Shown one piece after another: positions 26,046-35,800 of a stretch of DNA of 64,000 bases. Under the pieces are notes generated by a model, which worked only from the letters and a program-made list of their open reading frames with translations, did no database searches and was not told the DNA's origin. Source of the stretch: DASXTK01 sp050744325 (lineage in GTDB: Bacteria > Actinomycetota > Acidimicrobiia > Acidimicrobiales > VFJN01); assembly GCA_050744325.1 (NCBI GenBank), contig JBOGHK010000086.1, forward strand, positions 1-64,000, read 5' to 3'. The translations under genes and the position numbers were made by a program. Positions within the stretch are counted from its first letter, which is position 1. Every line of letters begins with the position of its first letter.

Positions 26046-27374
26046 GTGACCGCCGTCGTCGCGGTCGACCTGGGGGCGTCATCGGCGCGGGTGTGCCGGG
26101 TGGATCTGGCCGCGCGGCCGCCGGCGCTCGAGGTCGTCCACCGGCAGCCCCACCAGCCCGCACCGGACTCGGCCGGCCACCTGCGCTGGGACTGGGACGG
26201 CCTGATCGCCGCGGTCGAGACCGGTCTCGCCACGGCGCTCGACGGGGGGTCGGTCGCGTCGATCGGGGTCGACACCTGGGGCGTCGACTACGGCCTGCTC
26301 GACCGCGCCGGGTGCCTGGTCGCCCCGCCCTACTCCTACCGCGACCACCGCACCGACGGTTACGACAAGATGGTGGCCAGGCTCGGGGCCGAGCGGCTCT
26401 ACGCCACCACGGGCATCCAGCTCCAGCAGATCAACACGGTGTTCCAGCTGGCGGCCCACGACCGGGCCGAGCTGAGCCGGGCGCGTCAGCTGCTGATGCT
26501 GCCCGAGCTGCTGGTCCACCACCTGACCGGCGAGGTTCTGGGCGAGCGGAGCAGCGCCGGCACCACGGGCCTCGTCGACATCGCCACCGGCGAGTGGTCG
26601 GCCGAGCTGGCCGAGGCGGTGGGCGTGGACCCCGCGATCCTGCCCCCGCTCCACAGCGCAGCCACGCCATCGGGGTCCTGGCGTGGCATCCCGGTCCACC
26701 TGGTCGGGGGACACGACACCGCGTCCGCGGTGGTGGCGATGGCACCCTCGCCCCATCTGGGTGCCGCGTTCGTGTCGTCGGGGACCTGGCTGCTGGTCGG
26801 CCGGGAGCAGGACGAACCCGACCTCAGCCAGGCTGCTCGCCAGGCGAACCTCACCAACGAGGCCGGGGCGCTTGGCGGCATTCGCCTGCTCAGGAACCTG
26901 GCCGGCTCGTGGCTGATCGAGCAGTGCCGCCCCAGCTGGGGCGATGCCGCGGTCGACGAGCTGCTGGCTGCGGCTGCGGCGGCTGGCCCCGTCGCCGCCC
27001 GCGTCGACGTCGCCGACCCGCGCTTCCTCCACCCGGCCGACATGCTCGGTGAGGTCACCCGGGCGGCTGGCCTCGCCGCCGATGCGCCGGCCCCGACGGT
27101 GGTGCGGTGCCTGGTGGAGTCGATGGCGGCCGGTAGCGCCCAGGTGCTCGACCAGCTCGGCGGGGTCACCGAGGTGCACGTCTTCGGCGGCGGGTCGCGG
27201 TCGGCCCTGTATCGCCGGTGCCTCGCCGACCTGACCGGTCTGCCGGTGACCGCGGGCCCGGTCGAGGCCACGGCTCTGGGCAACGCGCTGGTCCAGGGCA
27301 TCGCGCTCGGGGTCTACGACGACCTCGCCGACGCCCGCTCACACCTCGAGCCGCGGGAGGAGGGCGCCCCATGA
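26046..27374 (+). CDS. rhaB: Rhamnulokinase
   Basis: The 442-residue FGGY-family carbohydrate kinase phosphorylates L-rhamnulose. It starts VVAVDLGASSARVCRVDL (phosphate loop 1), with VDTWGVDYGLLD and YSYRDHRTDG, the rhamnulokinase-type GHDTASAVVAMA, and a C-terminal HVFGGGSRSALYRRCLADLTG. GTG 26046 has GGGAGGA seven bases upstream. Ninety-one bases separate it from the isomerase gene without a clear promoter, so it belongs to the same operon. Confidence 0.92.
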   Translation: MTAVVAVDLGASSARVCRVDLAARPPALEVVHRQPHQPAPDSAGHLRWDWDGLIAAVETGLATALDGGSVASIGVDTWGVDYGLLDRAGCLVAPPYSYRDHRTDGYDKMVARLGAERLYATTGIQLQQINTVFQLAAHDRAELSRARQLLMLPELLVHHLTGEVLGERSSAGTTGLVDIATGEWSAELAEAVGVDPAILPPLHSAATPSGSWRGIPVHLVGGHDTASAVVAMAPSPHLGAAFVSSGTWLLVGREQDEPDLSQAARQANLTNEAGALGGIRLLRNLAGSWLIEQCRPSWGDAAVDELLAAAAAAGPVAARVDVADPRFLHPADMLGEVTRAAGLAADAPAPTVVRCLVESMAAGSAQVLDQLGGVTEVHVFGGGSRSALYRRCLADLTGLPVTAGPVEATALGNALVQGIALGVYDDLADARSHLEPREEGAP

Positions 27375-27445
27375 GGCTCGACGCCACCGGCGCTGCCGGC
27401 GCCCGCCGTGACCACGTCCAAACCGCGCCGGGAGGTGCCAGATGA
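27371..27445 (+). CDS. Possible 24-residue bridging peptide between kinase and regulator genes
   Basis: An ATG overlaps the kinase stop (ATGA at 27371-27374), and the 24-codon frame ends in a TGA that overlaps the regulator start (ATGA at 27442-27445). The sequence (MRLDATGAAGARRDHVQTAP...) looks arbitrary. It may exist only to carry ribosomes across the gap. It could equally be a chance reading frame. Confidence 0.25.
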   Translation: MRLDATGAAGARRDHVQTAPGGAR

Positions 27446-28188
27446 GCGTCGACGCCCTCGACCGGATCCAGAGGATCGAGGCCGAGGTCCGGCGGGCCGG
27501 CCGGGTCAAGGTGGTCGAGCTTGCTGCGGCTCTCAAGGTGAGCGAGATGACCATCCGCCGCGACCTCGACCTGCTGGCGGAGCAGGGGGCGGTCCGGCGC
27601 ATCCGCGGCGGCGCGGTGAGCATGGGGCCGCAGCCGTTCGCCGAGCGGTTCAGCCGCCAGGTCCGTGCGAAGGACCGCATCGCCGCCAAGCTCGCCGACC
27701 TGGTCGGTGACGGCGGGGCGATCGGCATCGACGCCTCGACCACGTTGCTGCGCTTGGCGACACAGCTCGACGGTGTCCGCGACCTGACCGTGGTCACCAA
27801 CGGCCCGGACACGTTCGCGGCGCTGCAGGGTCGGGTGGGCGTCACCGCGCTGCTGACCGGGGGCCAGCTCGATCTCCGGACCGGCAGCCTGGTCGGTCCG
27901 CTGGCGACCCGATCGGCGCAGGACCTGCTGTTGCGGCGGCTGTTCGTGTCCGGCGCCGCGCTGCACCCCGAGCACGGCACGTCCGAGAACACGCTCGAGG
28001 ACGCCGAAGTGAAGCTGGCGCTGGCCGCGGTGGCCGGCGAGGTCATCGTGGCTGTGGACTCGAGCAAGCTAGGCCAGAGCTCGACAGCGCGCGGCCTCGG
28101 TCCCGACCGGGTGGTGCTGCTCGTGACCGAGCTCGACCCCCGCGACCGACGCCTCGACCCCTACCGCGACGCCTGGACCGTTCTTTGA
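27442..28188 (+). CDS. DeoR-family transcriptional regulator of rhamnose use
   Basis: The 248-residue DeoR-type repressor has an N-terminal winged helix (RIQRIEAEVRRAGRVKVVELA, VSEMTIRRDLDLLAEQGAVRRIRGGA). The C-terminal sugar-phosphate sensor fold has IGIDASTTLLRLATQL, LTVVTNGPDTFAALQ and the VDSSKLGQSS motif. Placed last in the rhamnose operon, it is most likely its repressor, relieved by a rhamnose-derived phosphate. The 22-bp near-palindrome at 17423 is a candidate site. ATG 27442 has GGGAGG nine bases upstream. The last codons and TGA lie inside the hairpin at 28180-28228. Confidence 0.88.
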   Translation: MSVDALDRIQRIEAEVRRAGRVKVVELAAALKVSEMTIRRDLDLLAEQGAVRRIRGGAVSMGPQPFAERFSRQVRAKDRIAAKLADLVGDGGAIGIDASTTLLRLATQLDGVRDLTVVTNGPDTFAALQGRVGVTALLTGGQLDLRTGSLVGPLATRSAQDLLLRRLFVSGAALHPEHGTSENTLEDAEVKLALAAVAGEVIVAVDSSKLGQSSTARGLGPDRVVLLVTELDPRDRRLDPYRDAWTVL

Positions 28189-28228
28189 CCGCAAACGGTT
28201 GAAGGGCAACCACCTGCGGTCAAAGAAC
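28180..28228. terminator. Two-stem hairpin embedding the stop codon, copy A
   Basis: The outer arms GTTCTTTGACCGCA and TGCGGTCAAAGAAC pair perfectly over 14 bases. Inside, GGTTG and CAACC pair around AAGGG. The TGA stop of the DeoR gene lies within the left arm. A close copy is at 43219-43267, at the end of the second sugar operon. It probably ends the rhamnose operon transcript. No T-tract follows. Confidence 0.7.
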
Positions 28229-28294
28229 GCGAGCGATCGGTGTCGCCGCCGAGCGGCGGTGGGGAAGCTCACGATCGGTGGGGTCAAGGGGAGA

Positions 28295-29638
28295 TCAGAG
28301 GACGGCGCTGGCGGAGCACCGCAGCGTGGTCGCACGATCTGCGGATTCGGCGTCCAGCAAGTGCCGCCCGGTGGACGTCGCGGGCGCCAGCTGGTCGGCA
28401 TCGGTAAGCGGGGCGCGGCGCGAGAGCTCGTCGCGGTCGGTGCGCACGAGGTCGCTCTGCGCCCAGCGGACCTCGATGGTCTCGACCCACGGCGCCAGCA
28501 GGTTGTGGGTGGCGAGGATCGCAGTGGCCAGGCCGTGCGGGGTCGCCGAGGACGGCGTCGACGTGGACCCGTCGCGGTTCGCGACCAAGTGGGCGACGTC
28601 GGGGTCACCGAGCGGGTTGTCCACCGAGTAGGACGTCCGCCAGTCGGTGTCGGTGTGGCGCGACAGGCACGAGGCCACGGCGTCGAGCTCGGCGGTCACG
28701 ATGTCATCGCGCACCCGGTCCGCCTGGCCGCGGACCGGCCCTGGCAACCAGGCCAGGCCGTCGGCGCCGGACGCGAGGCTGTCGGTGGGATGGGGCAGGG
28801 CCGCGACTGCGACCGTGGCGACGCCGAGGCAGGCGACCGCGAGAGCTACCAAGCTGCGGTCGGAGAGCCGGGTCGCCCACCGATGGACGGCGGTGGCGCG
28901 CCGCTCCCGGCCGTCACCCACGCTGGTGAGCAGCATCACGCAGACCAGCGCCACGGCGACGCGGAAACCGTCCGCCCAGGCCCCGAGCCGGGCTGCGGCC
29001 ACCACGCCGTGGTAGCCCGTGCCGCCGCCCGCATCGACCAACCAGATCACGACGGCGACCGAAGCGGGCAGCACGATCGCGGCGATCACGGTCCTGGCCG
29101 TCAGGACGGGCACCCAGATCAACGACCGGGGGTGCAGCAGCCCGAGCGAGCGTCGCGCCACTCGAGCGGGGAGCAACCGAGGCGATCGGCCGCTCATGAG
29201 GAAGGCCCGGACGCCGGCGACCAGACAGACGGCGACGAGCCCGGCGAGCCACGCGGACGGAGCCACGAACGCTCCCGACGCACCGGCGATGGCGAGCACC
29301 TCCAGGAGCCACCGATCCGCCGGCCGGGCCCAGAGTGCTCGGGCCGTCCGCGCATGGGCACCCGGCTGCCGCGTCGGCGCGGTCGGGATCGTGGCGGGGT
29401 TCGCCGCCGCCACGACCCATGCGACCGGTGGCCGGGCCGTTTCCGTCGGTGTCGGTGTCGGGGTGGGGGCGACGGCCTCGGTGGCGGTCTCGGTGGCAGC
29501 ATCGATGGTCGCGAGGTTGTCCAGCTCGGCGAGCAACTCGATGTTCTCGAGCGTGACGTGCTGTCGGTCCTCGTGGCTGAGTGCGTAGCGCGGGGCATCG
29601 TCGCCCGGCTGCCCGGCCGTATCCCCCAGCCTGTCCAT
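28295..29638 (-). CDS. Multi-pass membrane protein of unknown function
   Basis: The 447-residue protein has an N-terminal soluble stretch (NIELLAELDNLATIDAATE), a Thr-Pro run (APTPTPTPTETARPP) and about five membrane helices between residues 110 and 320. A C-terminal soluble domain of about 130 residues follows (VRDDIVTAELDAVASCLSRH, NLLAPWVETIEVRWAQSDLV). ATG 29638 has GGAGGGG seven bases upstream. I recognise no family. The C-terminal domain after the last helix is probably outside the membrane and contains one cysteine pair at most. It is convergent with the rhamnose operon and not obviously linked to it. Confidence 0.7.
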   Translation of the reverse strand: MDRLGDTAGQPGDDAPRYALSHEDRQHVTLENIELLAELDNLATIDAATETATEAVAPTPTPTPTETARPPVAWVVAAANPATIPTAPTRQPGAHARTARALWARPADRWLLEVLAIAGASGAFVAPSAWLAGLVAVCLVAGVRAFLMSGRSPRLLPARVARRSLGLLHPRSLIWVPVLTARTVIAAIVLPASVAVVIWLVDAGGGTGYHGVVAAARLGAWADGFRVAVALVCVMLLTSVGDGRERRATAVHRWATRLSDRSLVALAVACLGVATVAVAALPHPTDSLASGADGLAWLPGPVRGQADRVRDDIVTAELDAVASCLSRHTDTDWRTSYSVDNPLGDPDVAHLVANRDGSTSTPSSATPHGLATAILATHNLLAPWVETIEVRWAQSDLVRTDRDELSRRAPLTDADQLAPATSTGRHLLDAESADRATTLRCSASAVL

Positions 29639-29869
29639 GACGTCCCCTCCGGCGACTCGTGGTCACCCGTCTGTACCGCCGAGACCCGGCGGCTGGATCC
29701 GCGTGCGTCGCGTCCTCTTCCAGCGTCGTTAACTTCCCCCTGCGTGCCCCTCCCACGCCTCGAATCCTTAGAAAGCTAGGGCCTTTCGCGGGTCGAGTGC
29801 CGAGTCGGGTGGCGACCACCGAACAGCCGTGCCACAGCGGCGGCACGCCGACGTCACGCCGATCAGCAC

Positions 29870-31297
29870 GTGAGCGCGACCCCCAAGAACCAGGACCACC
29901 ACGAGCTGATCCGGCAGGGATATGTCGCCGACGCCATGAGCCAGGCCGCCGGGTTGGTCGCCGCGTGTGACCTGCCGCCCGACGAGCTCCGCCGGCGCGG
30001 GCGGCGCGGCTGGGACACCGCCCTGGCCCACGCCCGCGCGGTGTCGCCCTGGCACGCCGAGCGGATGGCGGGCCTCGATCCCGGGGCGGGACCGGCTGAT
30101 GTGCCGACGATGACCAAGGACGACCTCGTCGCCAACTTCGACCGCATCGTGGCCGACCGCCGCTGCTCGCTGGACCGCTGCGAAGAGCTGCTCGCCGCCG
30201 TCGAGGATCGACCCTGCATGGACGAGGACCACCTCGTGCTGACCTCCGGCGGGACGTCGGGTCGCCGCGCCGTGTTCCCCTGGGCGCGCAGCGGCGCCGC
30301 CCGGATCTTCCTCGGCGCGGTGCGCTGGGCGCTGCGCGGCCCGCTCGATGGCCAACCGCCACGGCAGGTCACCAGCGTGGGCGCGCGTTCGCCTCGCCAC
30401 GCGACGGCTGCCATGAGCTCGATCTTCGGCACGCCTGGCGACGGAACGAGGTTCCCGGTCGACCTCGACGTCGCGGACATCGTCGCCGGACTGAACCGAG
30501 CCGAGCCGGACATGCTGGTCGTCTACGCGTCGATGGTGCCGATCCTGGCCGAGGAGAGCATCGCCGGACGGCTGACGATCCGGCCCCGTGTGGTGAGCCC
30601 CACGTCGGAGCCCTCGCCACCCGGTAGCCGCGAGGCCGCGGCCGAGGCCTGGGGGATCGAGCTGACGGAGATCTACGGCACCAGCGAGGTCGGGACCGTC
30701 GCCGCCGGCTGCGGCGCTGCCCCAGGTATGCATGTCAACGAGGACTTGGTCCTGGTCGAGACGGTCGACGCCGACGGACGGCCGATCGCACCCGGTGAAC
30801 GATCGGCCAGGACCGTGGTCACCGCGCTCGGCGCCGGCCATGTCCTTCCGCTGGTCCGCTACGTGCTCGACGACGAGGTGGTGACGCTCGACGAGCCGTG
30901 CCCGTGTGGATCGCCGTTCCGCCGCATGGCCGAGGTCACCGGCCGCGCCGACGAACGGCTCGCCTGGGGTGGTGTCAGCGTCCATCCCCACGTCATCCGG
31001 TCGGCGTTCGCCGCGCACGCCGGGGTCCTCGAATACCAGGTCCGGGCGGTCACCGACGGTGTCGAGGTGGATGTCCGGCCGTCGGGCCGCGTCAGCATCG
31101 ACGTCCACGGCCTCCGCTCGGACATCTACCGGACGCTGAGCCGCGCCGGCCTGGTCGGCCCCCGGGTCGACGTGGCCGTGGTCCCCGGGGCTCCCCGGAC
31201 CGCCGCCGGGAAGCTGCGACGCTTCGTCCCGCTCGGCGACGGCGCCCGGACGACGGCGGGCACAGGAACGGGCACGGCGACCGATGTCACCGTCTGA
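29870..31297 (+). CDS. Phenylacetate-CoA ligase (PaaK)-like AMP-forming enzyme
   Basis: The 475-residue protein is an adenylate-forming enzyme of the PaaK/coenzyme-F390-synthetase branch. It has the phosphate-binding loop LTSGGTSGRRAVFPW, the EIYGTSEVGTVA motif, the arginine-bearing hinge GRADERLAWGGVSVHP and a C-terminal domain ending APRTAAGKLRRFVPL with the catalytic lysine. A CPCG pair lies just before the hinge. The start is GTG 29870 without a clear ribosome site. The acid substrate is unknown. The next gene overlaps by 14 bases. Confidence 0.82.
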   Translation: MSATPKNQDHHELIRQGYVADAMSQAAGLVAACDLPPDELRRRGRRGWDTALAHARAVSPWHAERMAGLDPGAGPADVPTMTKDDLVANFDRIVADRRCSLDRCEELLAAVEDRPCMDEDHLVLTSGGTSGRRAVFPWARSGAARIFLGAVRWALRGPLDGQPPRQVTSVGARSPRHATAAMSSIFGTPGDGTRFPVDLDVADIVAGLNRAEPDMLVVYASMVPILAEESIAGRLTIRPRVVSPTSEPSPPGSREAAAEAWGIELTEIYGTSEVGTVAAGCGAAPGMHVNEDLVLVETVDADGRPIAPGERSARTVVTALGAGHVLPLVRYVLDDEVVTLDEPCPCGSPFRRMAEVTGRADERLAWGGVSVHPHVIRSAFAAHAGVLEYQVRAVTDGVEVDVRPSGRVSIDVHGLRSDIYRTLSRAGLVGPRVDVAVVPGAPRTAAGKLRRFVPLGDGARTTAGTGTGTATDVTV

Positions 31298-31726
31298 CCC
31301 GCTGCTCCGGCCCGTGGTCGCCTACCACCCGGCGCAGGCGGCCGTGGTCGTCGTGTTCGGTCTGCTCGTCGCCTGGGCCGGCGGCGTGGAGCTGTGGCGG
31401 TACCTCCGCAGCCGCCGCCGACTCCAACGGACCTCCGGGATCATCGTCGGGCTGGTCGAGGTCGGCGGCATGTTCCGGGCGGGCTCCAAGATGTTCGCGG
31501 CGCGCATCCGGTTCACGACCCATGACGGACGCGTCGTCGAGACGACGAGCGCGGCCAAGTCGTACCCGGCTCCCAGGGTCGGCAGGCAGGTCCCCGTCGT
31601 CTACGACCCCGCCGACCCGGCGGCGACGGCCGAGCGCGCGGGCGTCCGCAAGCCCAGCTCAGCCTGGCGCCACTGCTGGTCGCCGGTGGTGCGGCCTTCG
31701 CCGCCTGGGGGGTGACCCTGCTGTGA
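31284..31726 (+). pseudogene. DUF3592-like membrane protein with an apparent frameshift
   Basis: The frame from ATG 31284 encodes one N-terminal membrane helix (AAVVVVFGLLVAWAGGVELW) and an extracytoplasmic DUF3592-type beta domain (GIIVGLVEVGGMFRAG to VPVVYDPADP). It then runs into an unlikely Trp/Pro-rich tail ending at 31715. In the -1 frame from 31658 the bases encode a perfect second membrane helix (LAPLLVAGGAAFAAWGVTLL) ending at TGA 31726. DUF3592 proteins normally have two helices, so one base was gained or lost near 31650. It may be a sequencing error, a real lesion or a programmed shift. Confidence 0.6.
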
Positions 31727-32779
31727 TCAGGCCCGGACGGCCTCGACCAGGTTGAACGCCGCGGGCGGTGCCTCCTGCGGGTCGACCCGGGACTGGCGCA
31801 GCCCCGCCGCCTGGAACAGGTCGCGGTGCTCGGACAGCGTGCGCTGGCGACCCGTCCCCATCACCAGCATCGCCACGTCGATCAGCTTGGCAGGCGAAGG
31901 CTCCACCTGGTCAGGGAGCACGGCCTCCGCGAGCACCACCCGACCGCCGTTGTTCAAGCCAGCCTGGCAGTTCGCCAGGATCCGCACCGCTCGCGAGTCG
32001 TCCCAGTCGTGGATGACGTTGGACAGCAGGTACGCATCGCCACCCGGCGGGACGACGTCGAAGAAGTCGCCGCCGACGCAGGTCGCGCGGTCGCCGACCC
32101 CGGCATCGTCGAGCAGAGCCTCTCCACCGGCTGCGACCTCGGGCAGGTCGAACAACACCCCACGCAGGTGGGGATGCGCCTTCAGCACCGCCGCCAGCAG
32201 TGCACCGTGCCCACCGCCCACGTCGACCACGGTGCCGATGGTGCCGAAGTCGTAAGAGGCGAGGAGTGGTGCGATCTGCTGTGCCGAGCCGGCGGTCATC
32301 GCCGCGTTCAACAATGCCCCCGCCTCGGGATGGTCGCGGAAGTAGTCGAAGCCGAGCTGGCGGTGCACCCGCTCGAACGCCGGCTGGCCGGTGCGGACGC
32401 TGGTCAGCAGGTCGGTCCAGGCTTCGACGTGGAACGGCGCGCCGTTGAACGTCGCCCACGCCCGCATGGAGTCGGGGGTATCGCTACGGAGCAGGTCGCC
32501 GATCTCGGTCGATGCGAAGCGCCGTCCTTCGAGCTCGCGGAACACGCCGACATCGGCGAGCGCTCGAAGCACGCGGTAGAGGGAGTCGGTGTCGGCACCG
32601 ACGGCCTCGGCGAGCTCGTCGACCGGACGCGGGCCGGACGAGAGCTGGTCCGCGACCGCGAGCTCGGCTGCGACGCTCACGGCCTGGGCAACCCAGGCAC
32701 CGGTGGTCAGCTCCATCATCCGGGCCGCCGGGGGGACCGGCGGTGCCATCGGGTGTTCCAGGTCGTCGTGTACCTGCAT
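31727..32779 (-). CDS. SAM-dependent O-methyltransferase (hydroxyneurosporene/acetylserotonin type)
   Basis: The 350-residue protein is a plant-type/antibiotic O-methyltransferase. An N-terminal winged-helix dimerisation domain (MELTTGAWVAQAVSVAAELAVADQL, LYRVLRALADVGVF) precedes the SAM domain with VVDVGGGHGALLAAVL, FDLPEV, and YLLSNVIHDWDDSRAVRIL, the last holding the catalytic His-Asp region. ATG 32779 has AGGAGG nine bases upstream; the 90 extra codons to 33052 antisense the next gene and are rejected. It probably methylates a phenolic or polyketide-like hydroxyl. No biosynthetic cluster surrounds it. Confidence 0.88.
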   Translation of the reverse strand: MQVHDDLEHPMAPPVPPAARMMELTTGAWVAQAVSVAAELAVADQLSSGPRPVDELAEAVGADTDSLYRVLRALADVGVFRELEGRRFASTEIGDLLRSDTPDSMRAWATFNGAPFHVEAWTDLLTSVRTGQPAFERVHRQLGFDYFRDHPEAGALLNAAMTAGSAQQIAPLLASYDFGTIGTVVDVGGGHGALLAAVLKAHPHLRGVLFDLPEVAAGGEALLDDAGVGDRATCVGGDFFDVVPPGGDAYLLSNVIHDWDDSRAVRILANCQAGLNNGGRVVLAEAVLPDQVEPSPAKLIDVAMLVMGTGRQRTLSEHRDLFQAAGLRQSRVDPQEAPPAAFNLVEAVRA

Positions 32780-32886
32780 GTGCGCTCCTCCTCTGGCCGC
32801 GCGGGCCTTGCTGGTCGCTAGTGCGTCGGCGTGACGCCGCCGTGCCGCGCGCGTGGCACAGGGTTGGGGGGTCGTAGGGTGGATGA

Positions 32887-35800
32887 GTGGCCAAACGGCT
32901 CGCTTCCACGCTGGAGCGGTTCGTCGGGCGGGCCAACGAACTGCGCAAGGTCGACGCCGCGTGTGGCGCGGCGAGCGACGGTCGGGGATCGGTGGCGGTC
33001 GTGTCGGGCGAGGCGGGCATCGGCAAGACCCGGTTCTGCGAGGAGGTCGCACGCCGCGCCCGCGACGCGGGTCTCACCGTGGTGGTCGCCCGGTGCTGGG
33101 TGGACGGCGGGGCCCTGCCACTGTGGCCGTGGCAGCCCATCCTCGCCGAGTTGGGCGGCCACGCCGTCCTCGACGGACTGGGTGGCGGGCACGAGGAGCC
33201 CGATCCGTCCGCCTCCTCCGAGCCCACTGCGCCGGAGCACTCGGACCACCGCCCGCCCGGCGACCGGTTCGAGCGCTTCTCGGCGGTCACCGACCAGCTA
33301 GCGGCCGCGTGTGCCCGATCCCCGCTGTGCCTGGTCGTCGACGACGTGCACGCCGCGGACGCCGGGACCCTGCTCCTGATCCGCTTCGTCGTCCGCTCGC
33401 TCGCCAGCCTGCCGCTCGCACTGGTGCTCAGTCGGCGCGACGCGATGCCTGCCCCGGGCCCCGAGGCCCAGCTGCTCGACGAGATCGAGGGCCAGGCCGT
33501 CCGGATCGCGCTGGGTCCCTTCGACCGGCGCGAGACCTCGACCTTCCTCAGTGCATCCGGGCACCGCGACGTCGACCCCGAGCTGCTGGCCGCCCTGCAT
33601 CGGATGACCGGCGGGCATCCGCTGTTCCTCCGTCGTCTCGTGGCGCTGGGGACGCTCGGGCTGGCCGATACGCTGCCCGGCGCCCTGCACGTCGCGATCG
33701 ACCAGGCCTTGACGCGGCTGAGCCCGGATGCGCAGAGGCTGTTGCGCACGAGCGCGGTGCTCGGGTCTCGGCCGCGGCTCGTCGACGCTGCCGTCCTGTG
33801 CGAGACCGAGGTGGCTTCGGTGGTCGACGCCGTCGGGCAGGCGGTCGACACCGGCCTGGTCGCCTTGGAGGGCAGCGAACGATTCGCCTTCAGTCACGAC
33901 CTGGTGCGCGCCACGCTCGAGGAGGCGTTGTCCGGCGCAGAACGCCTTGACGCCCACGCGCGGGCGGGCGTCATCGTGGCGCGGGACGCCGGCGTCACCG
34001 CGACGGCCATCGCGGACGGGTCGCGGTCGGCCGTGTCGTCCGAGCATCTGGCCCGCCGCGCCCACCACGCGTTGGCCGCCGCGCCACGTTCGGCTGTCGA
34101 CGCTCGGCTGGCCGTGGCGGCGTGTGAGGCCGCTGCCGAGGCGATGGTGCGCGACCTGGCCTACGAGCAGGCCGACGACCTGCTGTCGGCGGCGGTGGAG
34201 CAGTACGAGTCGTCGAACATCGGGCCGACGCCGGCAGGGCTGCTGGTCCGCTGGGCCGAAGCCGCCTCACGGTGCGGCCGCATGGCCGACGCCCGCGCTC
34301 GCTTCGACCATGCGGCATGCGTGGCCCGAAGCGTCGGCGACGCGGTGCTGTTCGCCGAGGCGGCACTCGGTCTCGGTGGCCACGGGGTGAACGAGCACCG
34401 CCTGGTGGTGGAGCGGGCGCGAGTGCTCGGGCTACAGCGTTCGGCCCTGGCGGAACTACCGGAGCACCAGGCCACCTTGCGCCGCCGGCTGGAGATCCGA
34501 CTGCTTGCCGAGGCCGTGGCCGGCGGCGACCCGATCGAGCCCGTCTACGAGGCAGTGGACCAGGCGCGTCGCGGCGGCGACCTCACAGCTCTCGCCGAGG
34601 CGCTGGCCCTGTGCCACGCCGTGCTGCTGACCCCCGAGCACACCTGGCGGCGGATGCAGGTGGCGGACGAGTTGATCCGGGTGGCGGCCGAGGCTGGCGA
34701 CGGGGTGCTCGGGCTGATGGGGCAGTGGTGCCGCACAGTCGACCTGTTCCACCTCGGCGACCCGGCCGCCCGCGCGTCGCTGGAGTACCTCCGCGTCCGG
34801 GCCAGCGTGCTGGAGTCGCAGAACATCCTGGCCAACCTCGCCGTCCTCGACGTGATGTTGCTGATCCGAGCCGGCCGCCTCAAGGATGCCGAGGTCGAGG
34901 CGCAGCGATGTTTCGCGCTGGGCGAGGCGGTCGGCGAGGTCAACCAGGTCGCGTACCTCGGTGCGCAGACTCTGGGCATCCGCTGGATCGAGGGCCAGCA
35001 GTCCGACCTCCTCGACCTTGCCGCGCTGGCTGACGACGTCGACGCGTCACCAGCCGTGGTCGATGCCAACTTCGCCTTCCGGGCGTCGGCCGTGGCGTTC
35101 GTCGCCCGCGGCGGTGACCTCGCCCGCGCCCGCGTCGGGCTCGGGCAGCTCACCCGTGGAGGCCTCGCCGCGCTGCGGCAGTCGAGCACGTGGCTCGTCG
35201 GGATGACGGCCGTCGTCGACGCGGCCGCAGCTCTCGACGACCCCGTGGTCGCCAGAGCTGCCTACGAGCTGTTGCTGCCGTACGCCGACCTGCCGGTCAT
35301 CGGCGGAGCCGCCGTGTTGTGCCTCGGCTCGGCCGAACGGCCGCTCGGTGCCGCGGCGGCCGCCTTCGACGATCTCGACCAGGCGATCGCCCATCTGGAG
35401 CGGGCCGTCCACGCGAACGACCGGCTGGAGCACCGGCCGATGGTCGCGTTGTCGCGAGCCGACCTGGCCGCGGCGCTGGCCCGACGGGACCGCGAGGGGG
35501 ATCGGGCGCAGGCGGTCGACCTCTTCGAACAGGCCGTAGCCGATGCCGACGGCTTGGGCCTCGCTGTCCGGGCCGATGCCTGGCGACAGGAACTGGCCGA
35601 GCTACGGACCCGACGGACCGGTCGCGACGAGATCCTCCGTGGGTCGAACGGCACCCGTCACGGGGTGATCGGTCGCTGCCACGACCGGTGGGTGATCGCT
35701 CTCGACGGTCGTCGGGTGCGGATCACCGATCGGGTCGGGATGAGACACCTCACCCACCTGCTGACCCATCCTGGCGAGCCGATGTCGGCACTGCATCTCG

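Noticed and set aside
28199..29779. 526-codon plus-strand frame opposite the unknown membrane protein
   Set aside because: The minus-strand gene has a proper ribosome site and a coherent pattern of membrane helices, whereas the plus frame is Arg/Gly/His-rich without structure.
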